DNA of 64,000 nucleotides from Neocallimastix lanati (nom. inval.) (GCA_016946835.1 JACVTC010000217.1:1-64000); one strand, 5' to 3'. Shown: positions 20,350 through 31,759, counted from the stretch's first letter. Made by a program: numbers and translations. Notes: generated by a model not told the origin, from the letters alone.

Positions 20350-23300
20350 CTTATAAAAACCATAAATGATACTGAAACTGATGATATCGTAGCAGCTGTC
20401 ACTAGGCAAACAAGACAATTAAATACAAAAAAGAAACCTTACGATAAACATCAGAAAATAGCCACATTAAAAGAAAATCCTCAACCAATAAAAATGCTTT
20501 CGAAATCACAAACAAATGATCGAAAAATGGAAGTAGAAGTAGAAAATAATAATAATGAACCAAAAAGTAACAATGAAGAAGAACCCTTAAATAACCCAAA
20601 AAATAGAGAAGAAACGGAAACCTTAAAAGAAATTGACTTGTCTGTGATAGCCAACCCATCAATAAACAAAGCAAAAAGGGATTCAAAGAAGGAAAGAATA
20701 TCAGAAATAATGGATAAGAAACCCGAAGAAGAAGAAATGAGAAAAAAGGTTACAGCTAAACTACCCAGTACTCAAATGGAAGAAAAGAAGAATAAATGCG
20801 AAAGATTAAAAAATAATAAAAATAAAGAAGAAATGAGAATCGAAAATAAAAATGAAGAGAATCCAAATAACAAAAAGGAGAAGCACATTATTCTAATGGA
20901 AAACCAAGCAAAGTACGATCTTGTAACTGATTTAACATCTACCACAGCTAATATAACTCTGGCTCAATTGTTGGATATAAGTCCAAAATTACGAGCTCAA
21001 CTTAATAAATTGTTAAAGCTAAAAGAAACACCTCATAACGGAAAAATGGAAGAAATGGTATTATCTACTGTCTCAAGGAAGGATATAGCTACTACTAAAT
21101 GTAAAATTAACGGAGAAGATGGATTCGCCTTTTTAGATACATGTGCAAGCATCAACATAATAACGAGTAAGTTTTTAGGCAAGTTGAAAAATATAAAACC
21201 ATTTGGTTATACAACTAACAATATTATACAGGTAACTTCGAAGACCCACATATCCTCTGAATTATATCATTTAACAGTTGAATTCAACGATTTCATTATT
21301 CAAGACGTATTTAGAGTAATAGAACATGATCAGGATCTGTTTGATATCTTGATAGGTTTTAGGACCTTAAAGGATAATAATTTATTCATTAATCCTATTC
21401 GTAATAGTCTATGTAAAATGAAGAAAGATGGTACATTTACAACAATCTCAGCTTTAGAAATAGATGAAGAAGAAAAAGAAATTGATGAAGAAGAAAAAGA
21501 AATAGATGAAGAAGTAAAAATTGAAGAAACTGAAATGCAAGATAATCCAGACTCCATGTTATTTTGTTTCATAAACAAAGAATCAGCAGAAATACAGAAT
21601 GCAATTACGATTAAGGAAAATAAAAAAAACAAAGAAGAAAATACAATCATTGAAGAAAAGAAGACAAGAATTGAACAAATTATAAAAAATACAATAGAAG
21701 TAGTTAGAGGCCGATTCAAGGAACTATTAAAAGATAATATTGAAATCTTAGCAATAAAAATAGATGAATTAGGTTCAACAAAGTTATTACCGCACCATAT
21801 CAGTTTAGAAGAAAATACGATTCCAATCAAACAAAAAGCTTATCGATTATCTAAAGTACAAGCAGACGCCCTGAAGGAAGAGCTAATTAAATTACTGAAC
21901 AACCATTTAATTGAACCATCCAGTTCACCATGGTCTTCTCCAGTTATTCTTGTAAGGAAGAAGAATAATAAATGGAGAATGTGTATAGATTTTCGGAAGC
22001 TCAACAACGTTACTATTAAAGACGCTTATTCTCTGCCACTAATAGATGATATACTTTTCTCAATCGGAAAGAAAGTTAAAGTATTTTCAACAATAGATTT
22101 ATTCTCCGGCTTTTATCAAATTCCAATGTTCCATGAAGACATTCCCAAAACAAGTTTTACAACAATGTACGGTAATTACCAATTCCGGGTAATGCCGTTT
22201 GGTTTATGCAATGCCCCAGGAACCTTCCAGAGAGAGATGAACAGGATATTTTTTCCGCTCATTGGGAAGTGTATGTTTATATATATCGATGATTTAATCA
22301 TATTCTCTCCAACTTTTGAACAACACATAGAAGATTTGAAGAAAGTATTTGATATCCTAAAGGATAATGGATTAAAAATCAATCTCGACAAATGTGATTT
22401 TTTCAAGGAATCAGTTGAATTATTAGGACACACAGTATCAATTGAAGGAATATCACCAATTAATAAAAAAATTGAGATTATACGTGAATGGTTACCTCCT
22501 ACCAACATCACGCAATTACAATCATTTCTTGGAGCAGTAGGTTATTATAGGAAGTTTATATACAACTTTGCAACAATTGCCAAACCTCTATTTAAACTAC
22601 TTAAAAAGAATGTAAAATTCTCTTGGGAAGCTGTTCAACAAGAGAGCTTTGAAGAACTTAAACGAAGATTAATCACAGCCCCTATTTTATCAATGCCTGA
22701 TTTCGACAAACAATTTATAATCAGGACAGATGCCTCAAAAGATGGAATAGGTGGAGTCCTGATACAAAAAGATGAAAATAATATCGAAAAACCAATACAT
22801 TATATGAGCAGAACTTTGAAACCAGCTGAAGTAAACTATGGGATTACAGATTTAGAAGGAGCTGCCGCCGCTTTTTGTGTTAAAAAATTTAAATCCTATA
22901 TTTCGGGAAGTAAATTCGAAATATTGTTGTTCACAGATCACAAACCATTAATAAGTATATTCAAAAGTAAAGAAACCTTAAATGCCAGACAGTCAAGATG
23001 GGTAATTATGTTCTCTATGTTAAAAGTTAAAGTCATTTACGAACCAGGAAAACGTAATGTATTAGCGGATGCGTTATCTCGACTTAGATCAAAACCATCG
23101 GAAGTAATAGCTACCTATTTAGAAGAAATTAATACAGGAAAAAATTCGTTATTAAAGAAGTTTGAAGAAAAATTTTCAAGAATAAACAATGAAGAATATT
23201 TTATAGATGGAGGCACATTCAGAAAAGTAATTAAAGAAGATAAAGAAAAAATTAAACTATTATTAGAAGCCCATAGGATAGGCCATGAGGGAATCTTCAA

Positions 23301-24315
23301 AACGTATAACAGGCTCAAACGTGATTACTATTGGAATAACATGGTCTTGGATGTAAAATACATAGTCAATACGTGTAAACACTGCCAACTGTTCAAACCA
23401 CAAATTTTCAATTCAAACACCGAACACATCCCAACAAAGCCGGGATTACCTTTTACCCAGGTAGGACTGGATATAGTAGGCCCTTTACCACAAACAAAAA
23501 ATGGAAATCAGTATATCCTAGTATTAGTCGATTATTTAACAAAGTGGGTTGAAGCTGAACCCACTGTCAAGATTGAATCTGATGATATAATAGGCTTCTT
23601 AACAAGAGTTTTCTCAAGACATGGAGTTCCCGAAATATTAATAACGGATAACGGTCCCCAGTTCAAGTCCGACAAAACTAAAGCTTTCCTAGATTTATAT
23701 GGTATTTATGTGCACTTTGTTTCTGTCTATCATCCTGAATCTAATGGTATGGTAGAAAACAGAAATAAAGAAATAGGAAAATATCTAAGAATATTATGTA
23801 ATAAAAATATAGAAAATTGGGATTTAATTCTACCAAGTGCTTTGTGGGCTCTCCGTACCTGCAAAAACGAAGTAACAAAATTTTCAAGCTTTGAATTACT
23901 CTACGGCCGTCGTGACTTACAACCCTTCGAGCTATCTTTAAATCTGGATAAAAAAGAAAAAGGTGAAAGTATTACGGAATACCTTATAAGAAAATTTGCT
24001 AAACATTACCAATGGATTCATGAAGCAATTAATAATATCACTACAGCCAACAAAATTTGGGAAGACAGAAGGAACCAGGTGAAAAGAATGAAAGCCAACT
24101 ACAATCCAGGAGACCTAGTATTAATACGATTAATAAACAGAAGAAAATTAGATCCTTATTTCGTAGGCCCACTGAAAATCATCAAAAAGGAATTTAATAC
24201 AGTTACTCTCGTAGATCCTATTACCGGCGAAATTTCAGATAGGAATGTACATCTAAAAAATATAGTTCCTTATAAATTATGTGAATTAGAGACTTCAGGG
24301 ACGAAGTCTAAATAA
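20323..24315 (+). CDS. Element C Pol (PR-RT-RH-IN), copy 1
   Basis: 1330 residues in the -1 frame; the first internal ATG is at 20494. An acidic and Lys-rich N-terminal third; retropepsin-like domain with AFLDTCASINII (Cys instead of Gly); RT with WRMCIDFRKLN, MPFGLCNAPGTFQ and the catalytic YIDD; RNase H with RTDASKDG; integrase HHCC ending CKHCQ; integrase core GLDIVGP, ITDNGPQF and ESNGMVENRNKE; GPF/Y-like YFVGPLKIIKK. No chromodomain. All catalytic motifs I can check are present, so the element may be active. Pol ends inside the pre-PPT hairpin (24290-24309). Confidence 0.94.
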   Translation, partial: LLNGRRKTSLIKTINDTETDDIVAAVTRQTRQLNTKKKPYDKHQKIATLKENPQPIKMLSKSQTNDRKMEVEVENNNNEPKSNNEEEPLNNPKNREETETLKEIDLSVIANPSINKAKRDSKKERISEIMDKKPEEEEMRKKVTAKLPSTQMEEKKNKCERLKNNKNKEEMRIENKNEENPNNKKEKHIILMENQAKYDLVTDLTSTTANITLAQLLDISPKLRAQLNKLLKLKETPHNGKMEEMVLSTVSRKDIATTKCKINGEDGFAFLDTCASINIITSKFLGKLKNIKPFGYTTNNIIQVTSKTHISSELYHLTVEFNDFIIQDVFRVIEHDQDLFDILIGFRTLKDNNLFINPIRNSLCKMKKDGTFTTISALEIDEEEKEIDEEEKEIDEEVKIEETEMQDNPDSMLFCFINKESAEIQNAITIKENKKNKEENTIIEEKKTRIEQIIKNTIEVVRGRFKELLKDNIEILAIKIDELGSTKLLPHHISLEENTIPIKQKAYRLSKVQADALKEELIKLLNNHLIEPSSSPWSSPVILVRKKNNKWRMCIDFRKLNNVTIKDAYSLPLIDDILFSIGKKVKVFSTIDLFSGFYQIPMFHEDIPKTSFTTMYGNYQFRVMPFGLCNAPGTFQREMNRIFFPLIGKCMFIYIDDLIIFSPTFEQHIEDLKKVFDILKDNGLKINLDKCDFFKESVELLGHTVSIEGISPINKKIEIIREWLPPTNITQLQSFLGAVGYYRKFIYNFATIAKPLFKLLKKNVKFSWEAVQQESFEELKRRLITAPILSMPDFDKQFIIRTDASKDGIGGVLIQKDENNIEKPIHYMSRTLKPAEVNYGITDLEGAAAAFCVKKFKSYISGSKFEILLFTDHKPLISIFKSKETLNARQSRWVIMFSMLKVKVIYEPGKRNVLADALSRLRSKPSEVIATYLEEINTGKNSLLKKFEEKFSRINNEEYFIDGGTFRKVIKEDKEKIKLLLEAHRIGHEGIFKTYNRLKRDYYWNNMVLDVKYIVNTCKHCQLFKPQIFNSNTEHIPTKPGLPFTQVGLDIVGPLPQTKNGNQYILVLVDYLTKWVEAEPTVKIESDDIIGFLTRVFSRHGVPEILITDNGPQFKSDKTKAFLDLYGIYVHFVSVYHPESNGMVENRNKEIGKYLRILCNKNIENWDLILPSALWALRTCKNEVTKFSSFELLYGRRDLQPFELSLNLDKKEKGESITEYLIRKFAKHYQWIHEAINNITTANKIWEDRRNQVKRMKANYNPGDLVLIRLINRRKLDPYFVGPLKIIKKEFNTVTLVDPITGEISDRNVHLKNIVPYKLCELETSGTKSK

Positions 24316-24328
24316 AGAAAGGGCGTCA
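24290..24328 (+). promoter_or_regulatory. Pre-PPT hairpin and polypurine tract of element C (copy 1)
   Basis: AGACTTC (24290-24296) pairs with GAAGTCT (24303-24309) across AGGGAC, followed by AAAGAAAGGGCGTCA next to the LTR. The second copy is at 30019-30057. Confidence 0.75.
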
Positions 24329-25051
24329 TGATACGGAACTAACTAATAATTCGTATTATACTATTGGAAATTATAATTAAGTTTAATAACTTTATGTATT
24401 AAATATTTTAAACTATTTTTATAATTCCAAAATTTTATTCTTAATTTAAAATAATTATATAAATTATCAAATTAAATTGATTAATGACTAATTATTAAAA
24501 AATCATTATTTAATTAAATTGATTAATGACTAATTATTAAAAAATTATTATTTAATTAAATTGATTAATGACTAATTATTAAAAAATCATTATTTAATTA
24601 AATTGATTAATGACTAATTATTAAATAATTATTATCCTATATTAATTAAATTGTTTTATTATTATATTTAATTATTATTAATATTAAATTGTTTCAAGAA
24701 TTATATTATCAAAAATATTACCAATAATTTTATTGTTAAATTTTTTAATTTTATCATTAATAATATTTGTCATTAAAGATAATATTAATTATATTAGTAT
24801 TAATATTTTTATTATTAAAATAACTCTTAAAAAATATTATTTAAAATCACATGTAATAATTATACTAATAAGAATTAAAATAATTTAAATTATTATAAAA
24901 ATTCATGTAGTAAAATAGTATAAAAGAAAAAGAAAATACTTAATAAAAAATCAGGAGTTAAAAAAATAAAAAAAAACTGGAAATTGAAATTAAATTATTA
25001 ACTAATATATTATTTTCATTTTTTTTTGAAGTTTATTGTGTACCTGCACCA
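24329..25051 (+). repeat. LTR 2 (shared, middle) of tandem element C
   Basis: 723 bp, identical in length and apparently in sequence to LTR 1. It acts as 3' LTR of copy 1 and 5' LTR of copy 2. Confidence 0.95.
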
Positions 25052-25200
25052 AATTGGCGAGCTATGCAGGACACAAAGAAAATAATATGAAAAATTAATA
25101 ATTTAAATAAATATTAAGAAATTTTAATTATAAAAAAAAAAAAAAAAAAAATTAATTCTATATTAAAAATAATATAATAAAATAAATTAAATTGCCAAGA

Positions 25201-26058
25201 ATGAAAATCTTAGAACTTGAGGAACTACTACCTAGGCTTGATGAAGATGCTAGAGACGTTGATATCTGGGCCGAAGAATTCACAAGATTAATGAAATTAG
25301 CTGGTATTAACAATCCAGCTAGCATTCATACCTGGGCGACTGAATGTGTTGAGGGCAAACTCAGGGGAGTCTTACAAGATCTGGTGAAAGTCAATGAAGA
25401 TGAAGAAGAAGAATTTCCTTCTATGAAAAAAATAAAAGAAGCCTTAGAAGAAGCCTTAGAAATCACTCCACAGGATAAATGTAAAAGATTACAAAGATTA
25501 AAAATAAAAAGAGGAGAAAGTATTAAAAATTTTAATTGGCGATATAAAAAACTTTACAATAATTTACCAAGACTTTATCAATCTTTCATAACAGTGGAGG
25601 ATTATACTGAATCCATTTCATACCGACCTTTTGCTAGAGCCCAGGTTATAACTCAAAGATGTGTAGATCTCGAGGATGCATTTGAGGAAGCGGAATTAGC
25701 CGAAAGAGCCGAAGAGAGGAAAGAAACAAATGAAACTGTAATGTCTACTTTATATACTCGGGGGGTTTATTCAAACTTTTCTCAATCAAATAGAACTGGG
25801 AAACATCCTTTTAGACAATTTTCTGCCAATAATTATATAGAAGTTAACAACCCCAAAAGAAATATGAGAAGTCGCACTAATGATAAACTCTTAAATAAGA
25901 ATCCAAAATACGAGACTAACAATACATATAAAAGAACATATAAGTGTTTCAGATGTAACCAGGAAGGTCATGGTGTCAAGCAATGCCCTTATTCATTTAA
26001 GGAATTAGCTGAGTTAGAGGAAAAAGGTCAGATTTCAAAGGAATCTTTGAACTCCTAA
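25201..26058 (+). CDS. Element C Gag, copy 2
   Basis: Identical protein to 19472-20329, displaced by 5729 bp: same capsid-like helices, acidic stretch and zinc knuckle CFRCNQEGHGVKQC, and the same frameshift site at 26046-26078. Primer site at 25055-25073. Confidence 0.93.
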   Translation: MKILELEELLPRLDEDARDVDIWAEEFTRLMKLAGINNPASIHTWATECVEGKLRGVLQDLVKVNEDEEEEFPSMKKIKEALEEALEITPQDKCKRLQRLKIKRGESIKNFNWRYKKLYNNLPRLYQSFITVEDYTESISYRPFARAQVITQRCVDLEDAFEEAELAERAEERKETNETVMSTLYTRGVYSNFSQSNRTGKHPFRQFSANNYIEVNNPKRNMRSRTNDKLLNKNPKYETNNTYKRTYKCFRCNQEGHGVKQCPYSFKELAELEEKGQISKESLNS

Positions 26059-29000
26059 ATGGAAGAAGGAAAACTTCCCTTATAAAAACCATAAATGATA
26101 CTGAAACTGATGATATCGTAGCAGCTGTCACTAGGCAAACAAGACAATTAAATACAAAAAAGAAACCTTACGATAAACATCAGAAAATAGCCACATTAAA
26201 AGAAAATCCTCAACCAATAAAAATGCTTTCGAAATCACAAACAAATGATCGAAAAATGGAAGTAGAAGTAGAAAATAATAATAATGAACCAAAAAGTAAC
26301 AATGAAGAAGAACCCTTAAATAACCCAAAAAATAGAGAAGAAACGGAAACCTTAAAAGAAATTGACTTGTCTGTGATAGCCAACCCATCAATAAACAAAG
26401 CAAAAAGGGATTCAAAGAAGGAAAGAATATCAGAAATAATGGATAAGAAACCCGAAGAAGAAGAAATGAGAAAAAAGGTTACAGCTAAACTACCCAGTAC
26501 TCAAATGGAAGAAAAGAAGAATAAATGCGAAAGATTAAAAAATAATAAAAATAAAGAAGAAATGAGAATCGAAAATAAAAATGAAGAGAATCCAAATAAC
26601 AAAAAGGAGAAGCACATTATTCTAATGGAAAACCAAGCAAAGTACGATCTTGTAACTGATTTAACATCTACCACAGCTAATATAACTCTGGCTCAATTGT
26701 TGGATATAAGTCCAAAATTACGAGCTCAACTTAATAAATTGTTAAAGCTAAAAGAAACACCTCATAACGGAAAAATGGAAGAAATGGTATTATCTACTGT
26801 CTCAAGGAAGGATATAGCTACTACTAAATGTAAAATTAACGGAGAAGATGGATTCGCCTTTTTAGATACATGTGCAAGCATCAACATAATAACGAGTAAG
26901 TTTTTAGGCAAGTTGAAAAATATAAAACCATTTGGTTATACAACTAACAATATTATACAGGTAACTTCGAAGACCCACATATCCTCTGAATTATATCATT
27001 TAACAGTTGAATTCAACGATTTCATTATTCAAGACGTATTTAGAGTAATAGAACATGATCAGGATCTGTTTGATATCTTGATAGGTTTTAGGACCTTAAA
27101 GGATAATAATTTATTCATTAATCCTATTCGTAATAGTCTATGTAAAATGAAGAAAGATGGTACATTTACAACAATCTCAGCTTTAGAAATAGATGAAGAA
27201 GAAAAAGAAATTGATGAAGAAGAAAAAGAAATAGATGAAGAAGTAAAAATTGAAGAAACTGAAATGCAAGATAATCCAGACTCCATGTTATTTTGTTTCA
27301 TAAACAAAGAATCAGCAGAAATACAGAATGCAATTACGATTAAGGAAAATAAAAAAAACAAAGAAGAAAATACAATCATTGAAGAAAAGAAGACAAGAAT
27401 TGAACAAATTATAAAAAATACAATAGAAGTAGTTAGAGGCCGATTCAAGGAACTATTAAAAGATAATATTGAAATCTTAGCAATAAAAATAGATGAATTA
27501 GGTTCAACAAAGTTATTACCGCACCATATCAGTTTAGAAGAAAATACGATTCCAATCAAACAAAAAGCTTATCGATTATCTAAAGTACAAGCAGACGCCC
27601 TGAAGGAAGAGCTAATTAAATTACTGAACAACCATTTAATTGAACCATCCAGTTCACCATGGTCTTCTCCAGTTATTCTTGTAAGGAAGAAGAATAATAA
27701 ATGGAGAATGTGTATAGATTTTCGGAAGCTCAACAACGTTACTATTAAAGACGCTTATTCTCTGCCACTAATAGATGATATACTTTTCTCAATCGGAAAG
27801 AAAGTTAAAGTATTTTCAACAATAGATTTATTCTCCGGCTTTTATCAAATTCCAATGTTCCATGAAGACATTCCCAAAACAAGTTTTACAACAATGTACG
27901 GTAATTACCAATTCCGGGTAATGCCGTTTGGTTTATGCAATGCCCCAGGAACCTTCCAGAGAGAGATGAACAGGATATTTTTTCCGCTCATTGGGAAGTG
28001 TATGTTTATATATATCGATGATTTAATCATATTCTCTCCAACTTTTGAACAACACATAGAAGATTTGAAGAAAGTATTTGATATCCTAAAGGATAATGGA
28101 TTAAAAATCAATCTCGACAAATGTGATTTTTTCAAGGAATCAGTTGAATTATTAGGACACACAGTATCAATTGAAGGAATATCACCAATTAATAAAAAAA
28201 TTGAGATTATACGTGAATGGTTACCTCCTACCAACATCACGCAATTACAATCATTTCTTGGAGCAGTAGGTTATTATAGGAAGTTTATATACAACTTTGC
28301 AACAATTGCCAAACCTCTATTTAAACTACTTAAAAAGAATGTAAAATTCTCTTGGGAAGCTGTTCAACAAGAGAGCTTTGAAGAACTTAAACGAAGATTA
28401 ATCACAGCCCCTATTTTATCAATGCCTGATTTCGACAAACAATTTATAATCAGGACAGATGCCTCAAAAGATGGAATAGGTGGAGTCCTGATACAAAAAG
28501 ATGAAAATAATATCGAAAAACCAATACATTATATGAGCAGAACTTTGAAACCAGCTGAAGTAAACTATGGGATTACAGATTTAGAAGGAGCTGCCGCCGC
28601 TTTTTGTGTTAAAAAATTTAAATCCTATATTTCGGGAAGTAAATTCGAAATATTGTTGTTCACAGATCACAAACCATTAATAAGTATATTCAAAAGTAAA
28701 GAAACCTTAAATGCCAGACAGTCAAGATGGGTAATTATGTTCTCTATGTTAAAAGTTAAAGTCATTTACGAACCAGGAAAACGTAATGTATTAGCGGATG
28801 CGTTATCTCGACTTAGATCAAAACCATCGGAAGTAATAGCTACCTATTTAGAAGAAATTAATACAGGAAAAAATTCGTTATTAAAGAAGTTTGAAGAAAA
28901 ATTTTCAAGAATAAACAATGAAGAATATTTTATAGATGGAGGCACATTCAGAAAAGTAATTAAAGAAGATAAAGAAAAAATTAAACTATTATTAGAAGCC

Positions 29001-30044
29001 CATAGGATAGGCCATGAGGGAATCTTCAAAACGTATAACAGGCTCAAACGTGATTACTATTGGAATAACATGGTCTTGGATGTAAAATACATAGTCAATA
29101 CGTGTAAACACTGCCAACTGTTCAAACCACAAATTTTCAATTCAAACACCGAACACATCCCAACAAAGCCGGGATTACCTTTTACCCAGGTAGGACTGGA
29201 TATAGTAGGCCCTTTACCACAAACAAAAAATGGAAATCAGTATATCCTAGTATTAGTCGATTATTTAACAAAGTGGGTTGAAGCTGAACCCACTGTCAAG
29301 ATTGAATCTGATGATATAATAGGCTTCTTAACAAGAGTTTTCTCAAGACATGGAGTTCCCGAAATATTAATAACGGATAACGGTCCCCAGTTCAAGTCCG
29401 ACAAAACTAAAGCTTTCCTAGATTTATATGGTATTTATGTGCACTTTGTTTCTGTCTATCATCCTGAATCTAATGGTATGGTAGAAAACAGAAATAAAGA
29501 AATAGGAAAATATCTAAGAATATTATGTAATAAAAATATAGAAAATTGGGATTTAATTCTACCAAGTGCTTTGTGGGCTCTCCGTACCTGCAAAAACGAA
29601 GTAACAAAATTTTCAAGCTTTGAATTACTCTACGGCCGTCGTGACTTACAACCCTTCGAGCTATCTTTAAATCTGGATAAAAAAGAAAAAGGTGAAAGTA
29701 TTACGGAATACCTTATAAGAAAATTTGCTAAACATTACCAATGGATTCATGAAGCAATTAATAATATCACTACAGCCAACAAAATTTGGGAAGACAGAAG
29801 GAACCAGGTGAAAAGAATGAAAGCCAACTACAATCCAGGAGACCTAGTATTAATACGATTAATAAACAGAAGAAAATTAGATCCTTATTTCGTAGGCCCA
29901 CTGAAAATCATCAAAAAGGAATTTAATACAGTTACTCTCGTAGATCCTATTACCGGCGAAATTTCAGATAGGAATGTACATCTAAAAAATATAGTTCCTT
30001 ATAAATTATGTGAATTAGAGACTTCAGGGACGAAGTCTAAATAA
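26052..30044 (+). CDS. Element C Pol, copy 2
   Basis: Identical polyprotein to copy 1, entered by the same -1 frameshift. Retropepsin-like LDTC, RT YIDD, RNase H RTDAS and integrase D,D,E motifs are all present. Identity over the whole body means that this duplication is very recent, is kept alike by gene conversion, or is an assembly duplication. Confidence 0.93.
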   Translation, partial: LLNGRRKTSLIKTINDTETDDIVAAVTRQTRQLNTKKKPYDKHQKIATLKENPQPIKMLSKSQTNDRKMEVEVENNNNEPKSNNEEEPLNNPKNREETETLKEIDLSVIANPSINKAKRDSKKERISEIMDKKPEEEEMRKKVTAKLPSTQMEEKKNKCERLKNNKNKEEMRIENKNEENPNNKKEKHIILMENQAKYDLVTDLTSTTANITLAQLLDISPKLRAQLNKLLKLKETPHNGKMEEMVLSTVSRKDIATTKCKINGEDGFAFLDTCASINIITSKFLGKLKNIKPFGYTTNNIIQVTSKTHISSELYHLTVEFNDFIIQDVFRVIEHDQDLFDILIGFRTLKDNNLFINPIRNSLCKMKKDGTFTTISALEIDEEEKEIDEEEKEIDEEVKIEETEMQDNPDSMLFCFINKESAEIQNAITIKENKKNKEENTIIEEKKTRIEQIIKNTIEVVRGRFKELLKDNIEILAIKIDELGSTKLLPHHISLEENTIPIKQKAYRLSKVQADALKEELIKLLNNHLIEPSSSPWSSPVILVRKKNNKWRMCIDFRKLNNVTIKDAYSLPLIDDILFSIGKKVKVFSTIDLFSGFYQIPMFHEDIPKTSFTTMYGNYQFRVMPFGLCNAPGTFQREMNRIFFPLIGKCMFIYIDDLIIFSPTFEQHIEDLKKVFDILKDNGLKINLDKCDFFKESVELLGHTVSIEGISPINKKIEIIREWLPPTNITQLQSFLGAVGYYRKFIYNFATIAKPLFKLLKKNVKFSWEAVQQESFEELKRRLITAPILSMPDFDKQFIIRTDASKDGIGGVLIQKDENNIEKPIHYMSRTLKPAEVNYGITDLEGAAAAFCVKKFKSYISGSKFEILLFTDHKPLISIFKSKETLNARQSRWVIMFSMLKVKVIYEPGKRNVLADALSRLRSKPSEVIATYLEEINTGKNSLLKKFEEKFSRINNEEYFIDGGTFRKVIKEDKEKIKLLLEAHRIGHEGIFKTYNRLKRDYYWNNMVLDVKYIVNTCKHCQLFKPQIFNSNTEHIPTKPGLPFTQVGLDIVGPLPQTKNGNQYILVLVDYLTKWVEAEPTVKIESDDIIGFLTRVFSRHGVPEILITDNGPQFKSDKTKAFLDLYGIYVHFVSVYHPESNGMVENRNKEIGKYLRILCNKNIENWDLILPSALWALRTCKNEVTKFSSFELLYGRRDLQPFELSLNLDKKEKGESITEYLIRKFAKHYQWIHEAINNITTANKIWEDRRNQVKRMKANYNPGDLVLIRLINRRKLDPYFVGPLKIIKKEFNTVTLVDPITGEISDRNVHLKNIVPYKLCELETSGTKSK

Positions 30045-30057
30045 AGAAAGGGCGTCA

Positions 30058-30780
30058 TGATACGGAACTAACTAATAATTCGTATTATACTATTGGAAAT
30101 TATAATTAAGTTTAATAACTTTATGTATTAAATATTTTAAACTATTTTTATAATTCCAAAATTTTATTCTTAATTTAAAATAATTATATAAATTATCAAA
30201 TTAAATTGATTAATGACTAATTATTAAAAAATCATTATTTAATTAAATTGATTAATGACTAATTATTAAAAAATTATTATTTAATTAAATTGATTAATGA
30301 CTAATTATTAAAAAATCATTATTTAATTAAATTGATTAATGACTAATTATTAAATAATTATTATCCTATATTAATTAAATTGTTTTATTATTATATTTAA
30401 TTATTATTAATATTAAATTGTTTCAAGAATTATATTATCAAAAATATTACCAATAATTTTATTGTTAAATTTTTTAATTTTATCATTAATAATATTTGTC
30501 ATTAAAGATAATATTAATTATATTAGTATTAATATTTTTATTATTAAAATAACTCTTAAAAAATATTATTTAAAATCACATGTAATAATTATACTAATAA
30601 GAATTAAAATAATTTAAATTATTATAAAAATTCATGTAGTAAAATAGTATAAAAGAAAAAGAAAATACTTAATAAAAAATCAGGAGTTAAAAAAATAAAA
30701 AAAAACTGGAAATTGAAATTAAATTATTAACTAATATATTATTTTCATTTTTTTTTGAAGTTTATTGTGTACCTGCACCA
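30058..30780 (+). repeat. LTR 3 of tandem element C
   Basis: 723 bp, ends CCTGCACCA, followed by TGAA and the start of solo LTR L. Confidence 0.95.
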
Positions 30781-30784
30781 TGAA

Positions 30785-30835
30785 TGGTAAAGAATAAATT
30801 AATAAACTTTATTTTATTATTAATAATTCTTTACT
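30785..30835 (+). repeat. Solo LTR L, left fragment
   Basis: Begins TGGTAAAGAAT. The rest (55896-56853) lies beyond elements H' and H, which entered at TTACT. TGAA flanks both outer ends (30781-30784 and 56854-56857). The beginning forms an imperfect palindrome (GTAAAGAAT with ATTCTTTAC). The right part resembles LTRs D and E (TTTCCTATATTCTTC). Confidence 0.7.
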
Positions 30836-31570
30836 TGTCGAGATTACAACTGAATTAAATTTCAATTTCAATTAATTTCAATTAAAATTATTAAAAACAA
30901 AATAATTAATAAAAATTTATAATTCATTAATTATTCTTTAAATTTTATTTATTTTATAATATTATAAGTTATTTGATCATCTTAGGACCAGCTTAGGCCT
31001 ACTGATTCTAATGATATCATATTAAACTTAAATATTATTAATAAATAAAATATTTATTAACATGAATCATTTGGTCATGTCATCCTTGATTCATAAATTA
31101 ATGTTTATGTATTAATTTATGTTATATTGATTTAATTAATTATTAATTATTAATTACTATATTAAATATTTAAATTTAATATTATATTATATATATTAGC
31201 TAATATATTAGATTAAAAAATATAATTTATTTATATTAAACATATTCTTATACTAAATATTATTATTATCAACTTTATATTATTATTATCAATATTCTCA
31301 AACCTACAAAGTATAAAAAGAAAATTCAAATTTATCTTTTTGTCCTTTGTAAGGTTATAGTTAACCTATTATAATATAACTATATATTTTTATTAATAAA
31401 TAAAAATTTTTATCATATCAAACCAATTATTAGTTTTAATTAAGTGTTAAATTAACAAATTTAACTTTATAACTCTTCTATTTTAGTAATTTACTTATAT
31501 CTATATAGTTATATTATATAGATATATCAACCTGATTCCTCGTTAAATTCAACCTGTTTACTTTTTAACA
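30836..31570 (+). repeat. Solo LTR H'
   Basis: 735 bp, the same length as the LTR of element H but clearly diverged. Begins TGTCGAGATT, ends TTTTTAACA, with TTACT on both sides (30831-30835, 31571-31575). It keeps the palindrome around the TATA box and the GTAAGGTTAT self-priming sequence (31349-31358) of family H. Confidence 0.85.
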
Positions 31571-31575
31571 TTACT

Positions 31576-31759
31576 TGTTGAAATTATAACTGAATTGAAA
31601 TCTCAATTTCAGTTATTTACATTTCAATAGTTAACAAATATTATTTATTTAATTATAAATAATATATATATTTAAATAATTAATAATTAATATAAATTCT
31701 TATTTAATATTTAAGGAATTATCTTAGGCCTAATAATTCTGAGAATATTAGTAAATAAG
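31576..31759 (+). repeat. 5' LTR of element H, left part
   Basis: First 184 bp of the LTR, matching 55156-55339. It ends ATAAG, the duplication made by insertion of I'2. Confidence 0.92.

Larger units (their letters stand above)
18600..30780 (+). mobile_element. Element C, exact tandem (LTR-body-LTR-body-LTR)
   Basis: Three 723-bp LTRs (18600-19322, 24329-25051, 30058-30780) and two bodies with a constant period of 5729 bp. Gag and pol translate identically in both copies and the LTRs look identical. Both copies encode apparently intact Gag and Pol. The left flank is CTTG and the right flank TGAA, so no clean duplication is seen for C itself. Confidence 0.93.

Noticed and set aside
20402-20686. 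Antisense frames inside pol of C (also 21330-21830, 22176-22511 and their copies)
   Set aside because: They are shadows of the pol coding frame and show no independent protein features.
30832-30848. Right end of solo LTR I'1 at ACTTGTCGAGATTACA
   Set aside because: ACTTG and TTACA looked right, but this is the start of LTR H' (TGTCGAGATTACAACTG aligns with LTR H) with its TTACT duplication; the true end of I'1 is at 56869, next to AAAAC.
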